A DNA stretch of 64,000 nucleotides from Chitiniphilus eburneus (lineage in GTDB: Bacteria > Pseudomonadota > Gammaproteobacteria > Burkholderiales > Chitinibacteraceae), in the NCBI RefSeq assembly GCF_005048205.1, contig NZ_SUMF01000002.1:248001-312000 (forward strand). Direction: 5' to 3'. Numbering within the stretch: position 1 is the first letter of the stretch; every line of letters starts with the position of its first letter. Below are positions 40,988-48,757 of this stretch, piece after piece. Both the position numbers and the translations under genes were made by a program. The notes beneath the pieces were generated by a model that saw nothing but the letters and a program-made list of their open reading frames with translations, searched no databases and was not told the origin of the DNA.

Positions 40988-43510
40988 TCAATCGGCGAGC
41001 GTGGCAAGCCGTGTCCGGACCTCCGCGGCGGTTCCCAGTTGCAATACTTCGTTGGCGAGTTTGACGCAGTCGGTCTTGTTCAGCTTGCGCACCAGAGCCT
41101 TGATCGATGGAATGGCCGGCACACTGACCGACAACTCGTCCACTCCGATACCCAGCAGCACCGGCACCGCCAGCGGATCGGACGCGATGCCGCCACAAAC
41201 ACCCACCCACTTGCCATGCGCATGGGCGCCCTTCACCGTCATGGCGATCAGGCGCAGCACGCCCGGATGCAATGCATCGGCCTGCTTGGCCAGCTTGGGA
41301 TGACCACGATCCATCGCCAGCGTGTACTGGGTCAGATCGTTGGTCCCGATGGAGAAGAAATCCACTTCACGCGCGAAGATTTCGCTCATCACCGCAGTGG
41401 AAGGCACTTCGACCATGATCCCCACCTTGACGTCGGCGGTCACGTTCAGCGCGGCCTTTTCCTCGGCGACGATGGCCTTGGCTTCGCGAACTTCCTCCAG
41501 CGAGGCGATCATCGGGAACATGATGTGCAACTTGGACAGCGGCGCCGCGCGCAGGATGGCGCGGAGCTGGGTCCGCAGGATTTCCGGTGCGGCCAGACAC
41601 AGGCGGATACCGCGCACGCCCAGGAACGGATTTTCCTCAGCGGGCATCGGCAGATAGGGCAAGGGCTTGTCGCCGCCCACGTCCAGCGTGCGGATCACCA
41701 GTGTCCGCGTATTGCCCAGCGCCTTGGCGATGTCGCCGTAGATCTGGGTCTGCTCCTGCTCGGTCGGGGCATCGGTGCGCTCCAGGTACAGGAACTCGGA
41801 ACGCAGCAGGCCAACGCCTTCGCCTCCCAGTTCCACGCCCTGCTTGGCTTCGTCCAGGCCACCGATGTTGGCGACCACCTCGACGCGGGTGCCGTCGCGC
41901 GTAATCGCCGGCTGATGTGCGGTGGCCTGCTCTTCTGCGCGCTTGCGCGCCAGGACCGCCTGCTTGTCGCGGATCTGCTGCACTTCGGTTTCGCTGGGAT
42001 TCTTGCGCAGCACACCTCGGGAACCGTCCAGAATGACCGGCACGCCGTTTTCCAGTTGCAACACGGCATCTTCGATCCCGCAGATCGCGGGGATATTGAG
42101 CGAGCGCGCCAGGATCGCCACGTGGCTGGTGGCGCCACCGCCGGTGGTGGCAAAGCCGAGCACCTTGGTCCGATCCAGGCTGGCGGTATCGGAAGGCGTC
42201 AGTTCCTCGGCGATCAGGATGGCATTGTCCGGCACGATCAGCTCGGCTTCCTTCACACCGGCCAGCAGGCGCAGCACGCGACGGCCCACGTCGCGAATGT
42301 CGTTGGCGCGACCGGCAAGTACTTCGTTCTGCAATTTGGCCAGCTTGTCGGCGTAGGTCGTGAACGCTTTGCGCCAGGCAAAGCCCGCGCTCTTGCCCTC
42401 GCTGACGCTGGAGATCGCGATGTCGAGCAGATCCGGATCAGCCAGCAACTCCTGGTGCGCGGAAAAGATCTCAGCCTTGGCCGGGTCTTCGATTTCCGAC
42501 TTCAACGTTTCGAGTTGTAGCTTGGCTTCCTTCAAGGCGTCATCGAGACGGCGACGTTCCACTTCCTGGTTGTCGCCGTTTTCGCGGACCTCGATCACAT
42601 CCTGTTTCACCTGGAAAATCTGGCCCACGGCCAGACCGGGCGACGCGGATACACCGACCAGTACATTGGGATCGTCGGAATGCGCTTTGACGACGGGCTT
42701 GATTACCGTCTTCGGCTTACCTGCGGGTACGCCAGGGCCGCAATCCTCACCACAGCCGGAGCGAATCAGCTCCGTCAGCGCCTTGATCGCAGCCTGAGCA
42801 TCGGGGCCGGTGGCCTTGATCTTGATTTCATCGTTGTGCTTGACCTCCAGACCCATGATCGAGACCACGGATTTGGCATTGGCGTCGTCGCCGGCACGCA
42901 CCAGCTTGATATCGCTCTTGTAGGTCTTGGCGGCATTGGCCAACACCGCGGCCGGGCGCGCATGCAGCCCGGTGGGATTGGGTACCTTGATCGCGTCGGA
43001 CAACTGGCCTTCGCCAGCCCCCGCAGGCGCGGCCGCCGTGCTTCCGACCAGTTCCAGCGTCAGCGCCGGCGTCAGGCCCACGCGGGCAAAGCCGCTGCCC
43101 GGCAAGAACGCCGCGACCTTATCACCGTTGGTAATCACCATTTCAGTCAGGATGCTCTTGCCGCGCTTCATGATCAGTTCCGCATCGAATTCGATCAGCG
43201 GCTGACCCGTTCGAACGTCTTCGCCTTCCTTGACCAGCGCCTTGAACCCTTCGCCCTTGAGCATCACGGTATCGAGACCGATATGCAGCAGCACTTCCAG
43301 CCCTTCGGGCGTCAGCAGGGTCACCGCATGATGCGAGGTGTGAAGTTGTTTGATCCTCCCGCTCGCGGGCGCCGCCAGCACATTGGAAGTAGGATCGATC
43401 GCGATGCCATCGCCCACCATCTTCTGTGCGAACACAGGATCGGGAATGGATTCGATGGGGACGATAAGCCCGGTCAGGGGGGCTAACAACTCGATGCGCT
43501 GGCTAGACAT
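40988..43510 (-). CDS. PTS phosphorelay fusion protein: EIIA(Glc)-HPr-enzyme I
   Basis: An 840-residue cytoplasmic protein carrying three PTS modules in one chain. Residues 1-155 are EIIA(Glc)-like with His61 and the phosphorylated His76 (EVLLHIGLDTV). Residues about 172-255 are HPr with NPTGLHARPAAV (His183). Residues about 283-840 are enzyme I with GGGATSHVAILARSL (His463), the PEP-binding region, and GVCGGIASDP with the catalytic cysteine near the C-terminus. Phosphate from PEP would pass EI to HPr to EIIA to the ptsG IIB domain. The layout matches the NagF-type fusions of pseudomonads and related bacteria. Linkers are Ala/Gly/Pro-rich. Confidence 0.95.
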   Translation of the reverse strand: MSSQRIELLAPLTGLIVPIESIPDPVFAQKMVGDGIAIDPTSNVLAAPASGRIKQLHTSHHAVTLLTPEGLEVLLHIGLDTVMLKGEGFKALVKEGEDVRTGQPLIEFDAELIMKRGKSILTEMVITNGDKVAAFLPGSGFARVGLTPALTLELVGSTAAAPAGAGEGQLSDAIKVPNPTGLHARPAAVLANAAKTYKSDIKLVRAGDDANAKSVVSIMGLEVKHNDEIKIKATGPDAQAAIKALTELIRSGCGEDCGPGVPAGKPKTVIKPVVKAHSDDPNVLVGVSASPGLAVGQIFQVKQDVIEVRENGDNQEVERRRLDDALKEAKLQLETLKSEIEDPAKAEIFSAHQELLADPDLLDIAISSVSEGKSAGFAWRKAFTTYADKLAKLQNEVLAGRANDIRDVGRRVLRLLAGVKEAELIVPDNAILIAEELTPSDTASLDRTKVLGFATTGGGATSHVAILARSLNIPAICGIEDAVLQLENGVPVILDGSRGVLRKNPSETEVQQIRDKQAVLARKRAEEQATAHQPAITRDGTRVEVVANIGGLDEAKQGVELGGEGVGLLRSEFLYLERTDAPTEQEQTQIYGDIAKALGNTRTLVIRTLDVGGDKPLPYLPMPAEENPFLGVRGIRLCLAAPEILRTQLRAILRAAPLSKLHIMFPMIASLEEVREAKAIVAEEKAALNVTADVKVGIMVEVPSTAVMSEIFAREVDFFSIGTNDLTQYTLAMDRGHPKLAKQADALHPGVLRLIAMTVKGAHAHGKWVGVCGGIASDPLAVPVLLGIGVDELSVSVPAIPSIKALVRKLNKTDCVKLANEVLQLGTAAEVRTRLATLAD

Positions 43511-43755
43511 GAAGGACTACCTCGGAAGCGTGAATGCGAATAGATTCGCCGTATATCAGCGTTTGCCGGCAAGTTTAGGGCCACTCTCGGGGCCGGGCTG
43601 TGAAATTTTTCCAGTTGTCATGATAAACCTAGGTAATCTTGATTTAAGTCGAACCCACTTGGTTCAATGACTAAGGTATATCACTAAGGATCGCTAATAG
43701 ACAGGCAGGGGACAATGCGGCGCCGGTAAGTGGAATGGTCCGGGCCAACCCCGTG

Positions 43756-44355
43756 TCAAGCTGGGCGGCGCAGGATCCCGCCTGGGGTGATCACGAGATC
43801 GAGGTGAAGGTCCCACCGCTCGGCTGGAACACGCTCGGCGCGCTGTTCGTCGAAGGCCAGCCCGACCAGCAGCGGTTTGCGCCAGTGCCGCCGCATCCGG
43901 CGGAAATGGAACGTGGCATCGTAGTAACCCCCGCCCTGGCCCAACCGCGCCAGGCTCGCATCGAACGCAACCAGCGGTACGAACACCACGTCCAGCAAAC
44001 GAGCACCGATGACTTCCGGATGATCCGGTTCGGGAATGTCATAGCGCCCCACACGCCAGTTCGAGGTCGAATCCCATTTGACGAAGGACATCCGCCTGCC
44101 CCGGCGTGGCACGCGGGGCAGATAGACGTCGCAGCCACGATGCAGGGCATACAGCATCAATGGCCAGGTGGAAAGCTCGCTACCGGTGGGAACGTATGCC
44201 GCAACCCGACGGCTGTTGCGCAGCAGGTGGATTGCCAGCTTTGCCACCGCCAGGCTACCAGCGTGCCGTTCGGCAGCGGACAACGCGGCACGGCGCGCGC
44301 GAATCGCGCGCCGTAACGCCAGCTTGTCGTCGAGGGGTACGAAAGGGGGAGACAC
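43756..44355 (-). CDS. ygfA: 5-formyltetrahydrofolate cyclo-ligase
   Basis: A 199-residue enzyme that converts 5-formyl-THF to 5,10-methenyl-THF. KLALRRAIRARRAALSAAE and the substrate-binding LGQGGGYYDATF are family signatures. The GTG at 44355 is preferred. A longer frame reaches a TTG at 44412, but that stretch is the 3' arm of the 6S RNA and has no protein similarity. The zapA-6S RNA-ygfA order is conserved in proteobacteria. Confidence 0.9.
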   Translation of the reverse strand: MSPPFVPLDDKLALRRAIRARRAALSAAERHAGSLAVAKLAIHLLRNSRRVAAYVPTGSELSTWPLMLYALHRGCDVYLPRVPRRGRRMSFVKWDSTSNWRVGRYDIPEPDHPEVIGARLLDVVFVPLVAFDASLARLGQGGGYYDATFHFRRMRRHWRKPLLVGLAFDEQRAERVPAERWDLHLDLVITPGGILRRPA

Positions 44356-44361
44356 GAAAGA

Positions 44362-44547
44362 GGGCTTCCCGCGAGTGCCGTCCGGCTTAGCATCCTGAAC
44401 CCTGGGGTTCAAGTGTCACCAGCTTGCCGCCTTCAGGTGCGTTCGACAAAGGAACGCGCACAACAGACGACTGGAATGCCGGCGACCGATGCAAGCTTAT
44501 CGGTTCAAGGAATATAAAAGCCGGACAAACACCGCAGGAAAGCAACT
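44362..44547 (-). ncRNA. ssrS: 6S RNA (RNA polymerase-binding regulatory RNA)
   Basis: About 185 bases between zapA and the 5-FCL gene, the conserved 6S locus. The arms pair as a long closing stem: GCUUUCC with GGGAAGC, GCG with CGC, and GUCCGGCUU with AAGCCGGAC (9 bp perfect), separated by single-base bulges and wobble pairs. Inside, a large bubble holds the small hairpin UGAACC-CCAG-GGUUCA, the counterpart of the E. coli hairpin in the 3' side of the central bubble. 6S RNA mimics an open promoter and sequesters sigma-70 RNA polymerase in stationary phase. Exact ends are inferred from the stem; no clear promoter is seen, so processing from the zapA transcript is possible. Confidence 0.88.
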
Positions 44548-44569
44548 GGGAGACTCGCCACAACCGGGA

Positions 44570-44875
44570 TCAGAACAACTCGGCCTGATCCTGTAGTGCT
44601 GCGTCGAGCGTTGCATTCATGAGATTGATTCTACGCTGATAGGCCGCGATGTCAAAACCGCCCGCCTCAACGTGCAGGTACTCGTGGGCAAAGTTCAGCG
44701 CGGCCATGATGGCGACCTTCTCGATCCCGATCACTTTTCCGCTTTCGCGAATCTCGTGCATCTTGGTATCGAGCATGCGAACCGCCTCGAGCAGGGTTTC
44801 CTCTTCCTCGGCCGGGCATGCCACGCGGAACTCGCGCCCCATGATGGTGACATCGAGCTGTTTGATATCGCTCAT
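44570..44875 (-). CDS. zapA: Cell division protein ZapA
   Basis: A 101-residue FtsZ-bundling protein. MSDIKQLDVTIMGREFRVAC and the C-terminal coiled-coil region (VAIMAALNFAHEYLHVE) are typical. Overlaps the upstream small gene by 4 bp (ATGA). Stop is followed at once by the 6S RNA locus. Confidence 0.93.
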   Translation of the reverse strand: MSDIKQLDVTIMGREFRVACPAEEEETLLEAVRMLDTKMHEIRESGKVIGIEKVAIMAALNFAHEYLHVEAGGFDIAAYQRRINLMNATLDAALQDQAELF

Positions 44876-45084
44876 TCACCATCCTCCTCTTCTTCGTCGG
44901 GCAACTTGGCAAGAATCGCCGCCACACGGTTCCGGGTGCCTTCCACCTTGGCACTGAGCTGCACCTTCTGTTGCTGAAGCGAAAGCACTTGCTGGCGCAG
45001 GGCGTGATTCTCCAGCTTCAGTTGTTTGCACAGGTGTATGAGTTGCCCGATCTTGTCGTCGAGCGTGGCGAGTTCGGCATCCAT
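44872..45084 (-). CDS. Small coiled-coil protein, ZapB-like
   Basis: A 70-residue protein starting MDAELATLDDKIGQLIHLCK with GGAGG 7 bases upstream. The whole length is heptad-rich coiled coil (LKLENHALRQQVLSLQQQK) ending in an acidic tail. Small coiled-coil proteins directly before zapA are common in betaproteobacteria and probably act with ZapA at the Z-ring. The name ZapB-like is by analogy. Confidence 0.8.
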   Translation of the reverse strand: MDAELATLDDKIGQLIHLCKQLKLENHALRQQVLSLQQQKVQLSAKVEGTRNRVAAILAKLPDEEEEDGE

Positions 45085-45113
45085 CAGACGGCCTCCGTTG
45101 ACCCGAATCGATT

Positions 45114-45977
45114 CTAAGGTATTTTGCGCGCCCGCGCCGCGTCGACCCGCCGGCACAGTTCCATGGCCGCCTCGACAAAACGCGGGCCGGGGCGGACGAA
45201 CCTGTCCCCGCTCAGGGCGATCACCGCACCATTGGCCACGGCGGGCAGTTCGGGAAACCGTTGCCAGTCCGCCAGCGCTTCGGCTGGACCATCCACCAGG
45301 ATCAACTCGGGCGCGAACCCCAGCACTGCTTCCAGACTGGCCTGCGGCGTGACCGCGCGGTCCTCCGCATAAGGCGTCATCGCGCCGCAATCCGCCAACG
45401 CCTGCCCGAGAAACGCCTTGCGCGATACGGTGAACATGGGGGACACGCCCAACTGGAGAAACACCCGCACCGGCGGCTTTCCGGCATACCGGCGTTGCAA
45501 TGCGGTCAATCCATCGCGCTGGCGGCGCGCCAGGGCCTTTCCTTGCTCCGGTTTTCCCACCAGTACCCCAAGCCGCTCCAGGTTGGTGGCAATGTCCTCC
45601 ACCGAGGCAGGACGGCTGATGAAAACCGGAATAGCCAGGCGTGCCAGTCGCGCAGCCAGTTCCGTCGCTGCCTTGCCTTCCCAGATGACGATCAGATCCG
45701 GCCTGAGTGCAATCACGGCCTCCACGTTGATCGCGGCATAGTCACCAACCTGGGGCAGCTTGCGCACCTGCTCGGGGTAGTTGCTGTAGCGATCCACCGC
45801 AACCAGCGTCCGTGGCGCGAGCGCCGCGATCAGTTCCGTTGCATGTGGAGCAAGCGTGATGACGCGGGTGGCGGGTTGCTCCAGCCTGACCCGGTTGCCG
45901 GCATCATCGCGAACATCGACCGCGGCCCATGCCGGCATCGCCCACAGACCGAGCGCCAGGCACAACCAGCGACTCAC
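45114..45977 (-). CDS. btuF: Cobalamin/iron-siderophore-type periplasmic binding protein
   Basis: A 287-residue class III periplasmic binding protein. Signal peptide MSRWLCLALGLWAMPAWA is cleaved before AVDVRDDAG. RVITLAPHATELIAAL and ALRPDLIVIWEG are typical of the BtuF branch, which delivers vitamin B12 to BtuCD. No BtuC or BtuD gene is adjacent, so the ligand is inferred. Its start overlaps the ylqF stop by 4 bp. Confidence 0.85.
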   Translation of the reverse strand: MSRWLCLALGLWAMPAWAAVDVRDDAGNRVRLEQPATRVITLAPHATELIAALAPRTLVAVDRYSNYPEQVRKLPQVGDYAAINVEAVIALRPDLIVIWEGKAATELAARLARLAIPVFISRPASVEDIATNLERLGVLVGKPEQGKALARRQRDGLTALQRRYAGKPPVRVFLQLGVSPMFTVSRKAFLGQALADCGAMTPYAEDRAVTPQASLEAVLGFAPELILVDGPAEALADWQRFPELPAVANGAVIALSGDRFVRPGPRFVEAAMELCRRVDAARARKIP

Positions 45978-46882
45978 TCGGCAATATCCTCATCGGCACT
46001 GCCAGTATGGTCGGTCGGTGCCAATGGTTCCGGCGGCAACAGGAAATCGTCCGGTGATTCCAGCGTGATGCGCCCGAGGGTGCCGCTACGGAAATCGGTC
46101 AGGATCAGTTCCGCCGTCTTCTGGCGGTCGATGCGTCCACCGCCGAGCACCGCGCCTCGCTTCTTCCCGATCTGGTTGAACAGTTCATCGGCGGGCAGGG
46201 ACAGGTCATCCAGCTTGTATCGCGCCGCAAGCAGCTGCGGATAACGTTGCTGGAGTGTCTCGACGGCGAACCATGCCACGTCTTCCTCGTTGTAGGCATT
46301 CCGACCGACCGATCCGGCCAGGGCCAGTCTGTAGCCGGATTCCGGGCGTTCGATCTTGGGCCAGAGCAGACCAGGGGTGTCATAGAGGATGAAGCCCTCA
46401 CCGGTTTCGACACGCTGCTGGGATTTGGTCACGCCTGGCGTATCCGCCACATTGGCGATGCGCCGACTCATCAGCACGTTGATCAACGTGGATTTACCCA
46501 CGTTTGGAATACCCATGATCATGGCGCGCAAGGGCTTTTCCGCGCCGGTACGGTGAGGTGCCAGCTCACGGCAGTACTGAGGCAACTTGCGCGCCTGCCC
46601 CTGCTTGTTGTCCTCGCCCATCAAAATGGCGGAAGTGGCGGGTTGCGCCCTGAACCATTCCAGCCAGCGCGCATTCAAGGCCGGATCAGCCAGGTCTGCC
46701 TTGTTGAGAATCTTCAACGCGGGACGCTGCCGCGCGCGGCGCAACTGATCGATCATGGGATTGGTGCTGGACCCGGGCAGGCGGGCATCGACCACCTCGA
46801 TGACCAGATCCACTTTGGCCATGGTTTCGGCCACCTGTTTGCGGGCGGCATGCATGTGCCCGGGATACCACTGGATCGACAT
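45974..46882 (-). CDS. ylqF: Circularly permuted ribosome-biogenesis GTPase YlqF/RbgA
   Basis: A 302-residue GTPase. MSIQWYPGHMHAARKQVAET is the family start. Motifs occur in the permuted order: LNKADL (G4) near residue 60, then [14 protein letters not shown] (G1) and DTPG (G3). AAGGAG precedes the ATG at 46882. RbgA homologues act in late 50S assembly. First gene of a minus-strand unit with btuF; upstream lies the DnaA-box cluster. Confidence 0.94.
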   Translation of the reverse strand: MSIQWYPGHMHAARKQVAETMAKVDLVIEVVDARLPGSSTNPMIDQLRRARQRPALKILNKADLADPALNARWLEWFRAQPATSAILMGEDNKQGQARKLPQYCRELAPHRTGAEKPLRAMIMGIPNVGKSTLINVLMSRRIANVADTPGVTKSQQRVETGEGFILYDTPGLLWPKIERPESGYRLALAGSVGRNAYNEEDVAWFAVETLQQRYPQLLAARYKLDDLSLPADELFNQIGKKRGAVLGGGRIDRQKTAELILTDFRSGTLGRITLESPDDFLLPPEPLAPTDHTGSADEDIAE

Positions 46883-47185
46883 GCGTGCTCCTTGCCTGAA
46901 AAGCGCCCGATTATAGCGCTCTGGAGAAAGAAGACGGGAAATCAACAGCTTGTTCTGTGGACAAACGACGCCACGCTGTGGAAAACCGGCAATCGGAACG
47001 AGCCGCCAAAACAATCACCGTTTCATCCACAGGCAACTCCCTGGGCTCAGGGTTGGTTTGCCAAACGACAACAGTATGATTCTTCAGTAGAATCCGCGTT
47101 ATCCACAGACTTGGGACAGCCTTATTAACTGTTCTTAGTTCTTTCTATTTATACATCGTTGTATAACCCGAACCGTAACCTGCCC
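46883..47185. other. DnaA-box cluster with AT-rich stretch, candidate replication origin
   Basis: A 303-base gene-free region between divergent ylqF and the thioredoxin-like gene. DnaA-box-like 9-mers: TTGTCCACA on minus (46956-46964), TTTTCCACA on minus (46977-46985), TCATCCACA on plus (47023-47031) and a consensus TTATCCACA on plus (47099-47107). Immediately right lies an AT-rich tract (47121-47166) such as could unwind. The genes leftward to 13 kb are nearly all on the minus strand, as expected for a leftward fork. parAB, mnmG-rsmG and parS-like sites are nearby. dnaA is not in the window. TTAACT and TTTATA (17-bp spacing) near 47123-47151 could also form the promoter of the next gene. Confidence 0.6.
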
Positions 47186-47671
47186 ATGAAACGTCTCGGA
47201 TGGACCCTTCTCGTACTGGTGATAGCAGGTGGTATTGGCTACCTGCTGTTGGGACAACAGCGAGACATTCCACAAGCAAGCTGGACAACCCTTCAGGGAA
47301 AGAAGCAGCAACTCGTTGATCTGAAAGGAAATGTGATTCTGGTCAACTTCTGGGCCACGACATGCACAGGTTGCATGGCTGAGATGCCAAAGCTGGTTTC
47401 ACTCCAGGACAAACTGAAAACGTTGCCCTACAAGACCCTTGCCGTTGCCATGAGCTACGATGATCGTGCACGCATCGATCACTACGTGGCCAGGACTGCA
47501 CTTCCCTTTATCGTCACACACGACACTACCGACCAGATCTCATCGGCCTTCGGTGATATTCAACTGACACCTACATCCTTTCTCATCGATAAGGAAGGCA
47601 GGATCGTGCAACGCTATGTCGGTGAACCCGACATGAAAATGCTGGAAGCAAAGATTCGTAGCTTGATCTAA
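47186..47671 (+). CDS. Membrane-anchored TlpA-like thiol-disulfide protein
   Basis: A 161-residue protein: N-terminal membrane anchor (MKRLGWTLLVLVIAGGIGYL), then a thioredoxin fold of the TlpA/ResA type on the periplasmic side. NFWATTCTGCMAEMP contains the active site Cys60-Thr-Gly-Cys63, and LTPTSFLIDKEGRIV the cis-Pro region. The likely role is reduction of exported thiols, for example in cytochrome c or metal-site maturation. GC is lower than in the neighbours (two sampled 60-base lines gave about 45 and 53 %, against 63 % in atpD). The next gene starts 4 bp later. Confidence 0.88.
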   Translation: MKRLGWTLLVLVIAGGIGYLLLGQQRDIPQASWTTLQGKKQQLVDLKGNVILVNFWATTCTGCMAEMPKLVSLQDKLKTLPYKTLAVAMSYDDRARIDHYVARTALPFIVTHDTTDQISSAFGDIQLTPTSFLIDKEGRIVQRYVGEPDMKMLEAKIRSLI

Positions 47672-47675
47672 ACCT

Positions 47676-48290
47676 GTGTCCGACGCAGCGAACATCCCGA
47701 AACCACCGCGATCTCCCGGATATTTCCTGGTACTTGCCAGTGCCTGGTCCATCAGTTTCCATCTGATGATCCTGCTGTTCCTGCTGCTTCAACCCAGCGT
47801 CTTATGGCCGGTTTTCCACGAAACGCCACTGGAAATCCATCTGGTAAGCAAGGCAAAACCCGGCTTGCAGAAGAAGGCATCTGACGTACCGGATGTTGTG
47901 CCCATGGCTACATCAGCGGCCAAGCAAAGTACGCAGATGATCCACTCCCTTGTTGCATCGCATTTGCCTGCCTGGCAGGAAGAGATACCGGCCTGGCTGA
48001 CTGCAAGCGAAGCAACGCCGGCCCTCCATACTTTCATGGAAGCCGAAGCCATCGTGGAACCGGATTTTCAGTTGCCGCCCAGGGATGCGGAAATGCCGCC
48101 ACTGATCGAGCTGGATGTTGGAATCAGCGATCGTGGGGAAGTGGAAGACGTGACCGTGGTATCCAGTGTCCTGGACCCGCGGCAGACAGCAGCCATCGTG
48201 CGGCAGCTTTACCGCACACTGTTTACGCCAGCAAAGGAAGATGGAAAACCGGTGCCGAGCATCAAGCGCGTCACCGATTCCCCGCGATAA
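47676..48290 (+). CDS. TonB-like inner-membrane protein
   Basis: A 204-residue protein starting at GTG 47676. One N-terminal membrane segment (about residues 17-45, FLVLASAWSISFHLMILLFL), then a linker, then a C-terminal domain like TonB (IELDVGISDRGEVEDVTVVS ... FTPAKEDGKPVPSIKRV). The usual Pro/Lys spacer is weak and no exbB/exbD genes are adjacent. It is 4 bp after the TlpA-like gene and probably cotranscribed. Its role, energising a receptor or something else, is not clear. Confidence 0.65.
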   Translation: MSDAANIPKPPRSPGYFLVLASAWSISFHLMILLFLLLQPSVLWPVFHETPLEIHLVSKAKPGLQKKASDVPDVVPMATSAAKQSTQMIHSLVASHLPAWQEEIPAWLTASEATPALHTFMEAEAIVEPDFQLPPRDAEMPPLIELDVGISDRGEVEDVTVVSSVLDPRQTAAIVRQLYRTLFTPAKEDGKPVPSIKRVTDSPR

Positions 48291-48293
48291 GGG

Positions 48294-48707
48294 CTATTTC
48301 CAGCTGTTCTGCCAGCCGCCGCCATTTTTGTTCCAGCGGCGCAGACCTGCGGAATCCAGCGACAGCGCGCCATCGCCGACCTGGCTACCGGTGGGTGTGG
48401 CCACCAGGCGGAAATAGTCGTCGGCACAGCTACCGTCGTCGTCCACCGCAATGGTGTAGTACTTGGTGCTGCCATCGATGGGCGCGGCGGCGACAATGGG
48501 TGGCGAGGTGCAGGTATAGCGATTGTTCACCGTGTAGCCGCGTTCCATGATCTGGGCATTTTGCAACAATACGGCCTGCGCGTCGGCGCGCCGGGTCTTG
48601 GTGACGTAATCCCGATAGTTGGGAATGGCGATCGCTGCAAGAGTGCCGATGATCGCGACAATGACCATCAGTTCCACCAGCGTAAACCCCTGGGATTTTC
48701 TTTTCAT
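48294..48707 (-). CDS. pilE: Type IV pilin-like protein, PilE family
   Basis: A 137-residue prepilin. MKRKSQGFTLVELMVIVAII has the PilD cleavage site after Gly7, Phe at +1 and Glu at +5; the hydrophobic helix IGTLAAIAIPNYRDYV follows. Two cysteines (in RYTCTSP and GSCADDY) could form the pilin disulfide. As last gene of the cluster it is a minor pilin rather than surely the major subunit. It starts 16 bases after a terminator and has no evident Shine-Dalgarno, so expression control is unusual. Confidence 0.9.
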   Translation of the reverse strand: MKRKSQGFTLVELMVIVAIIGTLAAIAIPNYRDYVTKTRRADAQAVLLQNAQIMERGYTVNNRYTCTSPPIVAAAPIDGSTKYYTIAVDDDGSCADDYFRLVATPTGSQVGDGALSLDSAGLRRWNKNGGGWQNSWK

Positions 48708-48722
48708 ATGAATGGACCAGTT

Positions 48723-48751
48723 AAAAAGGCGCCTGCGATTGAACAGGCGCC
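48723..48751 (-). terminator. Terminator between pilY1 and pilE
   Basis: Stem ggcgcctg (48728-48735) with caggcgcc (48744-48751), 8-base loop, and a five-T run on the minus strand (48723-48727). It follows the pilY1 stop by only 6 bases and ends 16 bases before the pilE ATG, inside what should be one operon. Confidence 0.8.
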
Positions 48752-48757
48752 CTGGGT

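Noticed and set aside
44356-44412. Upstream TTG start extending the 5-FCL protein by 19 residues.
   Set aside because: The added stretch coincides with the 3' arm of the 6S RNA and shows no similarity to the family N-terminus.
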